64,000 nt of DNA from Byssothecium circinans (taxonomy: Eukaryota > Ascomycota > Dothideomycetes > Pleosporales > Massarinaceae), in the NCBI GenBank assembly GCA_010015675.1, contig ML977010.1, positions 169,502 to 233,501 on the forward strand, written 5' to 3'. This document shows positions 33,578 through 45,490 of the stretch, piece by piece. The notes under the pieces were generated by a model. It was not told the origin of the DNA and did not search any database. It saw only the letters and a program-made list of their open reading frames with translations. The translations under genes were made by a program, and so were the position numbers. Numbering within the stretch: the first letter of the stretch is position 1; every line of letters begins with the position of its first letter.

Positions 33578-35673
33578 TCATCTGTCAAGGTCCGAAACCT
33601 CAAGCACCTCGTCTTCTCCGTCGATCTCGTCAGGCACTTCCAGCACCACGATGTCATCGTCGTCGTCTTTACTTATCTCCTCTGTGTGCGTCGCTGCGCT
33701 GAACAAGACCTTCACCACACCACCCGATCTTGATGGTTCAGTCGGATTTGTCAACTTTCGCAACGTTTTTGCAAGACGTTTTACATGCTTTGGCCGAAAT
33801 CCCTCGTCGATGTGATCTAGTAGGACAAAGATCGCAGAAAAATGGGTTCGTAAAGCCTCGATGAGGTTTTTGATCAATTTCATGTAGCTTCCGAAGTTAC
33901 CCGATTGCAACTTATTCATCTCTTTGAGTTGAGGGGGCAGCTCTGCTTGTCCAAGCATAACCTTCGTCCAGTCGAACTCGCGAAGCCTCAACAGCTGAGC
34001 CAGCAGTGCTCGAGCTAAAACCACTGGTGCTTCTATCTCTTCAGAGCCCTGGAAATGACGTCCACTATGCAGCCCGCAGAAGAATGGTAGCACTAGCACA
34101 GTTTTGTCCTTCTCGAATTGCGCATACAACAAGGACATCAAAGATGACACCGCTGACACATGTGACAGCTCTCTATTTTCTTGGATTAGTATTGTCCCTG
34201 ACGTTTCAGCTCGATACCACCCCAGGAAGTCTGGATTTGTGCCTAGCCACCTCAAACACCTCCGGGACAGAGCACCTTCTTCGAGCCCATCAGTATATGC
34301 CATGTCAACATCTTCTAGGTGCATTTCGATGTTGATGTCTAGCTTCAGGGATTGCGCTATGTCATCGGATGTGCAAGAGCCTACATAGGACTTCTGCGAA
34401 CTTGCGGTCTCATCTAGCACCTCGTGTCAGTGTCGACCTATGTCTCTTCGGCGAGAGGGCTCACTTTTCCTTGCACTCTCTCGACTGTCAGGCTCAGATT
34501 TTCGTGTCTGTTGGCGTTTGGATCCCTTCAGCTCCTCTTGAAAGGTCTCAACGCTTCGATTCCCTAATCATGGGTCAGCGACGATTTTAGTCACGGTTGG
34601 CGGTACGTACACGAAGCATTTTTCGCCGCTTCGGTCAAAATCTTCATGATACCATTCGCAATGTTCATATTTGAACTAGACCGCACAGCTTCTTTTGTCT
34701 CGAAAACATCAACCGATATTTTATCGATCTTTCGGTGGCCAAGATGACGTGTGACGTCCAACATGCGATTCCTTAGCTTTCGAATTTCTGTCAAACGCGT
34801 GTCGATTGATTGAGCATATTGATCGGTTTTCTTCAGGCTATCCCAGATACGCCCTGTATCAATCAGTAAAAGTTCGATCCCGACACTACAACCCACTTGA
34901 CCTACTTTTGGAACCCCGCATGTACCATCGAACAAGATCCTCTAGAGCTCCCAAAATCTCTGAATAGAGATTATCAACGCAGTTCTGCAGCTCTCCACTG
35001 CCTGTATAGATGGCTGAATATGCCTCACAATCTCCAACGCTGTCCGGGAACTCGTCCATCAATTCTGCCATCTTCTGGCGTCTGTCGGAATGACCAATCA
35101 TCGCCTAGAATGATAGTAAGCAGAGCCCATCGGAACAGGTCCACGCTCTATACCTACACTCAACACCAGCGTCAGCGCCCCGCACAATACCTTGTAATTA
35201 CCGTCGGGAAGGACGCCTATCATCGGTTTCAAGGATTTTCCGTGATCTCCGATCTTTCTGAAAACATTGCGCACTCTTCCAGAGGCTGACTCTGCTTTGA
35301 GATATTCCGCCTGAGCGCATCGTACACGCATTACGACTTCATTCCAATCGTGTGCCTCTGCGAGGTCGAACTCTGCGATGATGTTTCTTTCTCTCTCCTT
35401 CTTGGTCCGGCATTGCTTCAACTCCTCTACTGCTCGTTCAAAGCTCTTAGTCGTAGCTGTCATACGAGTTTCGCGAGCTCCTTTGTCCAGCGGATCTGAT
35501 AACGAAGCCAGTGGGACCGACCGTCGGAGAGGCACAAAACATTGCTTCGCCACGTCGTATCCAGATCCAGGTATATCGCACATTGGGCCGTGATGCTGAA
35601 GAAAGTCGACCTCCATCGGCTGCCGAGACACGAGGGGTATGGGATCCTGAACGGAGGCCTCCGGATCATTCAT
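33578..35673 (-). CDS. DUF7708 protein with degenerate NACHT-like domain
   Basis: Five exons on the minus strand, 35673-35158, 35104-34906, 34853-34611, 34563-34465 and 34413-33578, with introns of 47-53 nt, give 630 residues. Residues about 100-260 match the DUF7708 region that heads many fungal STAND proteins (NVFRKIGDHGKSLKPMIGVLPDGNYKVLCGALTLVLS). The C-terminal half resembles a NACHT fold: FLGWYRAETSG before the expected P-loop, a Walker-B-like IFVLLDHIDEG, and VKVLFSAA in the sensor position. The Walker A stretch is QENRELSHVSA, with no GxxxxGKT/S, so nucleotide binding is doubtful. There are no ankyrin, WD or TPR repeats after it. It is divergent to a AAA+ gene 697 bp away. A role in non-self recognition or signalling is inferred from the family only. 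Confidence 0.75.
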
Positions 35674-36370
35674 ACTGACCGGCGTATGAAAGGTTTAGTA
35701 CCTAATACAACGGAGTGTTCGATATCAAGAACTGCTAGAGGTATGTACACCACGTTGAGGCGACACTCAATCGGACTTCGCCGCTTCACCTGAGCACACA
35801 GAAGTGCGCAAATATCGTAAGGTTCTTAGTTTAAGTCGATATAGAGCACAGAACATGCATGCCACCTTTTGCGGTTGTAATTTGCGGCATTTTTCTCCTT
35901 GAAGGTACTTGAAAAGATACACAGCATTTACAATACCCGGCCGTACTACCTCTTCACCGCGACCGACGACCAATCAGAGGTTATGGGTCGGTATGTGGCC
36001 TTTCAAACATATTACGACGTAGCGATACCTCGGGACACAGCTTTCTATCGAAAACGGATAACACTATTCTTGGCTTCGGGTCGCGGGAAGTCATCGGATC
36101 ATACCCTGCTGCTGCAACCTTCGAAACAGTGCCCCGAGAGTTTGAAAGTCCGCCAATCGCATCATTTGAAGACGTCGACAGTAGAGAAAAGAGCACGTTT
36201 TTCCTACGACTCATCGTTCAATTCACTATCGCCTACTTCATCATCTCTCCGACCTTACAAAGCAAAGAGTTCTAGATACGGACATCGTTGATACAAAGTT
36301 CATCACGAGCACAGAAACAGGGCAGACGGCCGTGGTGCAAGCGGCTCATTCGTCCCTCACCAACGTAGGA
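35674..36370. promoter_or_regulatory. Shared divergent promoter region
   Basis: 697 bp separate the start codons of the DUF7708 gene (minus) and the AAA+ ATPase (plus). No motif was assigned. Co-regulation is plausible from geometry only. Confidence 0.45.
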
Positions 36371-39300
36371 ATGGATGTTAATGGTCAGTCTGATTCTGTT
36401 GCTGCAGCATTTTGATGTTAACGCATGTACAGAAGAGACCCAAGAGAGTGACGGGAGTTCAAACTCCAAGAAGGATGTTGACAATCCGTGCAAACATCCC
36501 GGTCCGAGCAATGAATCCGAGGCTTGCTCACCGCCTTTGGGAGAGGAACATGATACGCCAGAAGAGGAGTCGATACCACAGGACGAGAACGATAATCAGG
36601 GAGTTGGAACCGGCGACGAGGTTGAGCAAGAGATAGAATGCAGCGACGATGTTGAAGAGGATGGAGGAGACGACAACGATGTTGAAGAGGATGAAGAATG
36701 CGACAATGAGGTTGAAGAGGATGCGGAGTCAAATTCGAACGACTCAGTCTCGGTTCTCGAGCACGAATTTGACCAATGTGAGAACCCACGCGATGCTTGG
36801 GGTTCTCTAAGTGGCAAGGAACGTGTAAGAGTAGCGGACAGACGCTCCCAACAACACTCCAAATACTACAAGATGATGGAAGCGCGAATTGACTGGATTG
36901 AGCAGACGCTCCGGGAGCGTTTGAATATGGAATCATTCGAAGAAGAAGATAATGAGGATGAGAGCGAAGGCGCAAAAGTGCAAGGACTTACCTTATCCAT
37001 CAACCATCAGTTTTGGGAGGACTTCGTGGCGGGACCGGACACAAATCCCCTCCATGTCATCGATTTGCTTGTTGACGAACCGGCATGGGAAAGAGATGAG
37101 CCACTGAGGATCCCTAAGCGACCCACACCGTCAAAATCACATGACGTTGAGATCACTGTCAAGAATATGAAAGCGCCTACTCAAAGGAAACTGAAATCGC
37201 TTCAGCAGGAGGTTGAAAGCATCCGAGGTCAACGACTACCTGAAATGATCCGAGTAAATAGCGCCGCTCTCCAGATTGTGCTTGGGAATTTTTTCTGCGG
37301 TCCAGCCTATCTCAGACGGCACAACATTATGCTACGCCCTTTTAAGCCGCTCTTACATTTTGAGGCGGAGATTAGGGGCATCAAAGACGAGTTGGTATCA
37401 ATTTTATTGTACCTACGGCCATCTTCTCCGGGCATTGGGGGCATAGACCAGGTTCCAAGCGAAGGAAGCGGTTCACACTCTGACGTCGAAAAGACCTATA
37501 TCGACAGGTCAACTTGGATAGCTGCTCTCGAAAGGCTCAACATTGCGCCCGTCACTGGAACGATTGATACATTAATCTCAGAGTGGCCTTCAATCGAGCG
37601 TTTACAGAGAACCTTTGACTGCCTTTTCGAACTGACGGATGATTATATCAAGCCGATCGCATTGAAGTTAAGAAATCGCGAAGTCGATAAGATCTCCTTT
37701 GTCGATCTTTGGCATTTGTTTCGGAGCGGTGATGAGGTGTCCACCAAAGGTCTTCGTGGCGTTGATGATACTACACTCATGCGAGTGCTTCGAACGACGG
37801 GTGGAAGACGTAACCTTCAGGGGGTCGGACCTATGTCCTCTAGTTCACTGTACCCGGCGTCGCTACGGGCGGAGAATTCCGAAGTCTTGGATGAAATCAA
37901 CCCATTCATCATTCACACCTGGTACATCGATTCAAACGGTCTACACGTCGTGCCACAGCTGCACAGGATCGTCATCAATCCCTACTCAGGCGAGCGATTG
38001 ATTTCAGAACTGGCTGCCTACCCAACGAGCTACATGGTAAATGCAGAGCACACAAGATCGTCGTGTATTGTTCGAGGGCGAAAATTTGTGGCCCTGGCTA
38101 CTTCACCATTTGCTGCATATCGCAACTGCAAAGGTGTAGATCTCAGGACCAAAGAAGACATCAACGATAAGGTCATTGTTGACATGAACGAGTACTTATC
38201 CAAAAATCTACCCATCGGTAGCATCATCCTGCCTGAGAACATCAACACGTCAGAAACCCTCACATGTACCGACGCATGCATCAAAGGAAGAATTTGCAAT
38301 CATCTCTTCTTATTCTATATGCAGGATTATCACGTCGACCACGTGGCCATGGTAGAACAGACGAAGTCCAATGCTATCCTCCGGAAAGCAGTATACAATC
38401 ATGCTAAAGAGCCCACAATGCTGGATCTCACAGATGATGACTACGCTACATGCACCCACAGACTCTGCGCATACCAATTGCGTACACGTGAATGTAGTAG
38501 GTTGGAGTCGGCAATTTTTTTTTCTTTTTGCTAATAATGTATAGTCCAAGTCCACGTCGATAGCCTGCACGATGCATATGAAGATAATCGTGAAAGGGGG
38601 TTTGAGCGCCTTGTCCTAGACTCTTCTCACAAATACATCATTGAATCTCAGGTCAAAGAGCACTTTCGCAAAAGATTCATCGAAAACTCCGCACAACAAG
38701 ATCTTGATCTTGTGCGTGGGAAGGGCCAGGGTCTCATCATTCTTCTACACGGTACACCTGCCTCCATCTAACACAGACTATGATCACGTAAACTAATGTT
38801 TTAACAGGTGCGCCAGGCGTTGGTAAGACTTGTACGGCGGAGACTATTGCCGACCTTGTCTAAAAACCCCTCTATCCAATCACGTGTGGCGACCTTGGAA
38901 GCACGGCCCAGGAAGTTGAAGCAAATCTCAAAAAGCACTTTACCCTCGCAAGCCGTTGGGATTGTGTGATGCTACTCGACGAAGCCGACGTATTCCTCGC
39001 TAAGCGCAGACTCGAGGACTTGCTCCGCAACAGTATTGTATCCGTGTTTCTTCGCACACTGGAGTACTACAAGGGTCTCTTGTTCCTAACTACGAATCGT
39101 ATCGGGACTTTCGATGAAGCCTTCAAGTCTCGTGTGCACATATCACTCTTCTGTGGGTCATTCAATCATCTTCCAGCCGTTCCAGAGCCTAGCTAATACC
39201 TACATAGATCCGGACTTCGATCGCGAGACCACGATAAAAGTCTTCGGGACTTTCATCCATCAGACGATGGAGAATGTCAAGAAGAAAAAGCTCGAGAACT

Positions 39301-39674
39301 TTGAAATCAAGGAACGCAAGATTCTCGCCTTCGCCGCAGACCACTATGATAACAACCCCCACACGAAGTGGAATGGGCGCCAAATCCGCAATGCTTTCCA
39401 CACCGCCATTGCCATGGCAGAATTCGATGCTCAGCAGAAAACTGGCGATAAGCATGGAAAAGTCGTCCTGAGCCATAAGCAATTCGCTACGATCGCGAAG
39501 ACGGTAGAGGCGTTTGATGTGTACATGCACGATACGATGGGTAAATCGTACGAGGAAAAAGCCGCCCTGGAGAAATACAGGCGTAAGAGTGAAAGAGGGA
39601 AGATGAAAGAGAGCCAGAAAAAGAAGAGTAAGGCGAATTTTGACTCTGGGGATGGATCGTCTTCGTCAGAGTAA
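36371..39674 (+). pseudogene. DUF7025/AAA+ ATPase with one in-frame stop
   Basis: Five exons, 36371-36383, 36433-38496, 38545-38751, 38808-39152 and 39208-39674, with introns of 48-56 nt, give 1032 codons including an in-frame TAA at 38861-38863 (codon 780). A long acidic N-region is followed by a DUF7025-like block (HTWYIDSNGLHVVPQLHRIVINPYSG, split here for reading, near residues 510-560). The AAA+ core has HGAPGVGKT Walker A, CVMLLDEADVFL Walker B, LFLTTNR sensor and FDEAFKSR Arg finger. A Lys-rich C-tail ends it. The stop lies 11 codons after GKT, where CAA to TAA would be a single C-to-T change. Every other part is intact, so it is a very young pseudogene, a polymorphic null, or a base-call error. 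The tiny first exon is supported by a GTCAGT donor and a GTTAAC branch. Confidence 0.75.
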
Positions 39675-39892
39675 TAGAGGGGAGGGATGGGACGAGCCCT
39701 TCGTAACCAAATGGGCGAGGAACAGGGCTTTGATTTTCAATTTGAAACGTCACATCACAGTAACGACTCCATATTGCTATTCCTCATGTATCTCTACAAG
39801 TACCACATCGCTAAAACGACAGTCTAATGCTTGCTTTCGAAAATACGATATGGTTTATATTTCTAGCTCCCCCTACATGAAAAAATAGTCTG

Positions 39893-41806
39893 CTACCTCG
39901 CCTTAATAATATCCGCCGCCTTCTCCCCAATCCCATAAACACTAGCCTGCAAATGACACGACGGAATAATCGGAATAATCGACGCATCCACCACGGACAA
40001 ATGCTGCGTCCCATACACCCTCAACCTACTACTCACACACCCGCCATACTTCTCCGCCATCATCGGGCACGACCCAGACGCATGCGACAGCGTCGGCGCA
40101 ATCGAGTTCTTACTCCTCAAAGCGCTGAAAATGTCCTCGTCGGTAACGAACTGCGCGCCGGGAACTGTTTCGCTCTTCACGATATCCTTGAGTTCAGGGC
40201 GGTTCCACACTGAGCGGAAGTACCGCAGCGAGATGCCCAGGATGGTCTTGTCGACGGGGTTCTGAAAGGCGTGGTACGTGATGACTGGTTGGGCGGAGGG
40301 ATCGGTGGCGTTGAGATGAATGGTACCGCGGGAGAGGGGTTTCTGGATGCCGACGAGACCGAAGGTGCCGTCAGCCGGGACGGGGAACTCGGCGACGGCG
40401 GCGTCTTTGCGGGCGAAGATGGCGGCGATGACTTCGCGCTGGCGCTCGAAGCCTTTGAGCAGCTTGGGGCTGTTTTTGTACACGCTGGGGAGGAAAGACG
40501 AGGCGTTTTGCGCGGTGAGGGTGGAGAGGATCTTGTCGATAGCTGTCTTGTTGGCCATGTCGGGGAGCGAGATGAAGGCTAGCGCGTTGCCGCGCGCGAT
40601 GGTGTAGGGCCCGGTTTTGTTGGCTTCGTATTCCGCCCAGGCGGAGGCGTTGTAGGTTGCGTTTGTGGCGAGGGAGTTGCCGTTGGGGAAAGTGTGGGAG
40701 GTCGTGTTGTAGATGACGGTGCCGTAGGGATGGTCTTGGAAATTGGAACCTACGGCGTCGAGCTCGTAGCGGACCTTGATGCCGGCGGCTTCGAGAACGG
40801 ACTTGGGGCCGATGCCGCTGAGTTGGAGTAGCTTGGGGGTTTGGACGGCGCCGGCGGCGAGGACGACTTCTTTCTTGGCGTAGACGGTGTAGGTTTCGCC
40901 GCTGTCGTCGGTGATTTTTACTCCTTTGGCAATGGGGGGCTTCTTGGAATCGTCGAAGATGATCTCGTGCGCGGTGGTTTTGAGCTGGAGTTGGAGGTTC
41001 TTGCGGGTGTCTTTGATGGGGTCGTAGTATGCGTATCGTGCATGGGCTCGGCGGCCGGTCGTCTTGTCCATGGTGTTTGGATACCATGAAGGGCCGTACG
41101 CTTCACCTGCGTTGCCATCGACGGGAACATGGACGCCAGTTGCTTTCCATGCTGCCCAGTACGCCTTCGAGTCTTCGTACTGAGTGTCCGTGATACTGAC
41201 AGTCAGAGGTCCGTTGCCGTAGACAGCGGGATCCCACGTGATGTTGAAGGCTTCAGCAACCTCAGGGGAGGGTGGCTGGAAGGTAGTGCCCTTGATGAAG
41301 TAGGGCTCCATACCCTCCCATCCCCAACCATTGTTACCAAGCGCCTCCCACGCATCGTAGTCCGCAGCCGCGCCGCGATCGTAAACCATGCCATTGATGA
41401 CGGAGCCACCACCGAGCACCTTTGCGACATTGGCGCCGAAAGTCTTGTTTCCAAGCTCGGGTTCGGGCTGGGTGGTGAAGTTCCACTTGTACGGAGCGCT
41501 GACGGTCAAGTCATTTGCCTTGTACGGGATCATGTTCCCAGGAATGTCGACATTGTCGCCACCCTCGATCACCAAAACCGTCTCTATAATCGATATCGTA
41601 TGAGTATATGTCAAAGGTTTATAGCGGAGAATAGAATACTTACTGCTCTTGTCTTCTGACAGGCGGTTCGCCACGATCAGCCCTGTAACACCTCCACCGA
41701 CAATCACGTAGTCAAACTCCTTCTCCACAGCTGCGCCGAACACACCCGCTCCGAAAATAGCAAATACGAAGGAAGAAACACTCGCCAAGCGCGAAATGAC
41801 CGCCAT
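39893..41806 (-). CDS. Secreted GMC-family FAD oxidoreductase
   Basis: Two exons, 41806-41644 and 41583-39893, with a 60-nt intron (GTAAGT ... TATAG), give 617 residues. A hydrophobic signal peptide (MAVISRLASVSSFVFAIFG) precedes the FAD motif VIVGGGVTGL. The GMC signature VLGGGSVINGMVYDRG follows. The catalytic pair is His555 in SHASGSCP and His598 in PSCHLQAS, 43 residues apart as in glucose oxidase. Several NXS/T glycosylation sites are present. It oxidises an alcohol or sugar outside the cell with reduction of oxygen or a quinone. Glucose oxidase, aryl-alcohol oxidase and metabolite-tailoring roles are all possible. The start is the second Met of the open frame, giving the best signal peptide. 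It borders the candidate metabolic cluster. Confidence 0.92.
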   Translation of the reverse strand: MAVISRLASVSSFVFAIFGAGVFGAAVEKEFDYVIVGGGVTGLIVANRLSEDKSSKYSILRYKPLTYTHTISIIETVLVIEGGDNVDIPGNMIPYKANDLTVSAPYKWNFTTQPEPELGNKTFGANVAKVLGGGSVINGMVYDRGAAADYDAWEALGNNGWGWEGMEPYFIKGTTFQPPSPEVAEAFNITWDPAVYGNGPLTVSITDTQYEDSKAYWAAWKATGVHVPVDGNAGEAYGPSWYPNTMDKTTGRRAHARYAYYDPIKDTRKNLQLQLKTTAHEIIFDDSKKPPIAKGVKITDDSGETYTVYAKKEVVLAAGAVQTPKLLQLSGIGPKSVLEAAGIKVRYELDAVGSNFQDHPYGTVIYNTTSHTFPNGNSLATNATYNASAWAEYEANKTGPYTIARGNALAFISLPDMANKTAIDKILSTLTAQNASSFLPSVYKNSPKLLKGFERQREVIAAIFARKDAAVAEFPVPADGTFGLVGIQKPLSRGTIHLNATDPSAQPVITYHAFQNPVDKTILGISLRYFRSVWNRPELKDIVKSETVPGAQFVTDEDIFSALRSKNSIAPTLSHASGSCPMMAEKYGGCVSSRLRVYGTQHLSVVDASIIPIIPSCHLQASVYGIGEKAADIIKAR

Positions 41807-42865
41807 CTTCTTGAAAGAATTAGGAATTAATGAATAACGACCCAGGTGCAAAAGAATGACGAAAGTGAGGGACGCTGGGAAGTGCGTGTGAGAAAGGACG
41901 ATATTCGTCGGTCCTTTGTGGCGTTAAGTAACGAATCATAGAAACGTTCTGACTCTCACGAGATGAAGGCCTCAGGAATGGGTTTCTTGAAAGAAAAAAA
42001 GATCGGACAAACCTCAAAATGGATACATCAGGTACGGGGACTACCAAGCGATATCATACCATCATGCACGAGTTGCGCCACCCGCCCGGCAGGGAATTTT
42101 TCTTCTAAATTTTACGACGCACGGTACGTTAAGGAAGGGTTCCCAGGGTTCTCACCAATCAATGATGTTAACGTTCCCCCTTATCTAGCCCGAGAACGGG
42201 TACGTGGAATTTCGCTTCCAAGTGCCTCGGTCTGACAGGTAACTAAGTGGAGCCAGTATTTTGGTAGCGGGACCGCGTCGGAGGAATTTTTATGGATACT
42301 GCTACTAACGTCCAGGCTAGAATCAATACGAAACGCACCATCGGTTATGATAGGTAATGCTAAAGTCCACCAATTGATAGAGCGAACAATTATGCGCTTG
42401 AAGGTTGAGACAAATTGCATTTTAGAATGTTATCGCGTTTTCGTGAATGCTGTCTGTCTGTAATTGAACCGATCCAGACGGTTGGTAGAGCTCCATATAT
42501 GGCGGGACTGAGCATTGTTATCACGTTACTATGGTCTCAGGTATTGTGGATAGTCTCTCAAAGCCCAAAATGTTCCAATGGAGTCGCAAATCTCGGTTCT
42601 AAAGGGGCAGTCATGAATACTTTTAAATTTTCGAACAGTCCAGACATCTATCAACGGTCACATTTGAGGGCGGAAAGTGGGCCTTCCCGCTCTCAAACGG
42701 GTTTTGACGCCTAGTCATCAACGGCTGACACTGCTGCTTCCCCTTTGGGTGTAGTATCTAAGATTCATTAGAATTTATGCGGTGGTCTAAAAGGTGTGTG
42801 TTCCCTCGGGCACGGTACGTGGTACTCAAGTTTCCCTCACAGTGGGAAGAGACGTTCACGTTACC
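41807..42865. other. Divergent intergenic region
   Basis: Promoter space of the GMC gene and the rhodopsin-domain gene. Moderately AT-rich near 42240-42800; no conserved frame is seen. Confidence 0.55.
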
Positions 42866-44124
42866 ATGGCAGAGGTGCAATGGGAAGACCAACGTCTTCG
42901 CATTCTAATCCCAACGACTATCCTCGCCATCCTCGCGACAATTTTCCTAGCATGGAGATGCGTCTACGGGTTGGTCAATCGACGCAAGTTCATGATCTGC
43001 GATTACTTGCTCATACTTTCCTGGGTGAGTATCCCCCTCAGACTCCACACCGATCGGCACTCCCCCCTGAAGGATGGAAGATATGCAATGCTGATCATCA
43101 AACACCAGATGATGGCCATCGTCAACGTCGCTATACGCTTTATTCTCGTCGACACTGCTCTAGGTCGACACATAAATGACCCTTCCATCGGTCCCGCCAA
43201 TCTACTACGCTATTCATACTACCTATGGATCAACCAAATCATCAACATCATCGCCGTTGCAGTGCTGAAGTTGAGCATCTGCACTTACCTCCTCGTGCTC
43301 GACTTCTCGAAGACGTACCGTATCGTCGTCTGGATCTCCATCGTGCTTATCGTAGCATTCAATTTATTCGCCCAGGTCTTCACGCTATTCGGATGCGCTC
43401 CGCTTGATGCGAATTGGAATATAGCGAAGAAAGCGAAGGCGAAGTGCTGGGCGAAAGGATCGCTGCCCCTGAGTTATACCCAGGGCATCATCAACGTCTT
43501 GACCGATGTCGTCTACATTGTTGCGCCGCTCATTTACTTGAGCCAAGTGCAGCTTCCGAAGCGCACGCAGTGGGGATTGCGTGTTGTTTTCCTTCTCAGC
43601 ATCGCGTAAGTCGTCCATTTCAAACCTGCTTTCTTTCTATCAAGCAAGTCGAACTAACAGACACCTCCAGTGCGACCATTTGCTCCATTTTTAAAACCAT
43701 TGAGCTCAAAACCCTCACCAAGACCAGAGACCCAACATGGGACGGCACTAACCTTGCCATCTGGTCGGGCTCCGAACTCTACGTCGGCATTCTCATCGCA
43801 TCGCTGCCGCCCCTCCGCAAAGCATTCGATTCCTTCTTCAGATGCATCTTGCCATCCACTGCCCGCACCACGGGCTACAATGCGAACGGTGGGTACGGGA
43901 AGACGTACGGAGGCGGCGTGTCGGCGTCACAGAACATCAAGATGGGCAATTTCACCAAGGACGCGAAGTCGATGCGGAGTGGGCACCCAGGGGAAAGCGT
44001 GCTCGACAGTGATGGTGAAAGCGAGAGGGCGATTTTGGATGAGGAATCTGCGGTGAAGAGCTCGTGGAGCAGCAACGGGATCAGAAAGACGACTGATGTT
44101 ACAGTTGTGTCGGGGGGCGTTTGA
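42866..44124 (+). CDS. Fungal rhodopsin-domain seven-helix membrane protein
   Basis: Three exons, 42866-43024, 43109-43605 and 43671-44124, give 369 residues. The first intron (84 nt, GTGAGT ... CCAG) is in frame, so retention would add 28 residues. Hydrophobic helices are visible at about residues 12-32, 54-75, 93-118, 126-150, 175-200, 212-230 and 245-265. A central ...FGCAPLDANW loop and CWAKGSL are the paired Cys positions of the fungal rhodopsin-domain (Pth11-related) family. The cytosolic C-tail is Ser/Gly/Lys-rich. It is probably a plasma-membrane receptor-like protein. The ligand is unknown and there is no CFEM domain. Its position next to GMC and methyltransferase genes may be incidental. 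Confidence 0.85.
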
Positions 44125-44710
44125 TTGAATAATGAGTTGTTCAACGAGCTCTACTGACTTTGAACTCGACTTCAATCCCATTGGGGGGAAACGTCCCTTA
44201 CGACAACTTCTTAAACGTCGTTTACAACCTTGCGAGAGGAGAACAAGGGCACCAGCCTCCCCCATGCGTAGTAGACTTCGGAAAAAGAGCGACAGACTTT
44301 GTTTCGGCTTGTCGTGGACTAGTAATGATTATGGATTAGGGTTGAGACTATTATTAGGTCATACGTTGTAGGCGTGCTGGCTCTGTCTACTATTCAATCA
44401 AACTTCGTGTCAAAACCTAAGCCTTTAAGATAATGATGAAAAGAAATCGATAAAATGCCATTGGTTGGAATGGGCTTAATAAGCTGAGGCTGGACCTGTG
44501 AAGGGGATGCGCATGTTTGCGCACTTTAGCGCACACTACTGCAGCTGAAGCAGGGATGTGCATAATCCTTCACAGACATGCAACACCAGCGACTGCACAT
44601 GTGACCGGCACACTTCTCGAACATCGAAAGTTGACTTTTCTCCTTGCGAACTTGACGACTTCCTCGATTGATTGTGTACCTTGCGCTCAACACGAATCCT
44701 TAATACCACG
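44125..44710. other. Intergenic, promoter of the methyltransferase gene
   Basis: No gene is seen. Confidence 0.55.
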
Positions 44711-45490
44711 ATGGCAGACACAGAAGAACTAGCCCGAGGCTACACTCAACTCAACAAAACCCAGGTCGGAGCCAGCGCCTTCCTCCTCGAAAAGCTAGGA
44801 ATCGACCCTGGAATGCAAGTTCTCGACGTCGGCTGCGGTCCCGGAGACATCACATCGCATTTGGCCGATCTCGTTGGGGAAAAGGGAAGCGTGGTGGGCA
44901 TCGATCCAAGCAAAGAGCGCATCACACTCGCCCTCCAAAAAACGCGGCCAAACCTATCATTCCGCGTGGGGAGGGCTGAGGACCTGTCGCAATTTGCTGC
45001 CGACAGCTTCGATGCCGTCTTCGTCAACTCGACCTTACACTGGGTACAAAATCAGCCCCTTGCCATCAAAGAGTTCGCGCGCGTACTGAAGCCAGGCGGC
45101 CGTCTCGGCATCTCAGGTGGATCGGGAGACTTTCTCACAGCACAAGAGAGGATCAAAGCAAATGTACTGTCGAGAGATCCTTATAGACAGTACCCGGAAG
45201 AAAGCCCGCCAAAATTCCTCAAGCAGAAGGAGATGGAGCGCCTCCTAGACGATGCCGGGTTGTCGAACAAGAAATTCTTTATCAACAAGATCGTCAAGGC
45301 GACCAAGGATGCGGACGAGATGATCGATTGGTTAGATACGAGCTCGTCGGGGAAAACGTACGGTGGTATCCCTTTGGATCTGCGGCCTCGCGCAAGAGAG
45401 GAAATGAAGGTGGAGTGGAATAAGTTGGTGAAGGATGATGGGATTCATATGGATATGGAATTGCTAGTCACTGTAGCCTTCAAGAGCTAG
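44711..45490 (+). CDS. Class I SAM-dependent methyltransferase
   Basis: A single exon of 259 residues. Motif I reads VLDVGCGPGDITSHLA (about residues 38-53), followed by the acidic ribose contact VVGIDPSKERI and motif IV/post-I block FDAVFVNSTLHWV. RVLKPGGRLGIS is motif V/VI. The fold is that of small-molecule methyltransferases (Methyltransf_11/25). The acceptor atom cannot be told. The ATG at 44711 (MADTEELARGY) fits; the frame is open 13 codons upstream without homology. The neighbours are a rhodopsin-domain protein and an MFS transporter, in the same orientation as both. Confidence 0.9.
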   Translation: MADTEELARGYTQLNKTQVGASAFLLEKLGIDPGMQVLDVGCGPGDITSHLADLVGEKGSVVGIDPSKERITLALQKTRPNLSFRVGRAEDLSQFAADSFDAVFVNSTLHWVQNQPLAIKEFARVLKPGGRLGISGGSGDFLTAQERIKANVLSRDPYRQYPEESPPKFLKQKEMERLLDDAGLSNKKFFINKIVKATKDADEMIDWLDTSSSGKTYGGIPLDLRPRAREEMKVEWNKLVKDDGIHMDMELLVTVAFKS

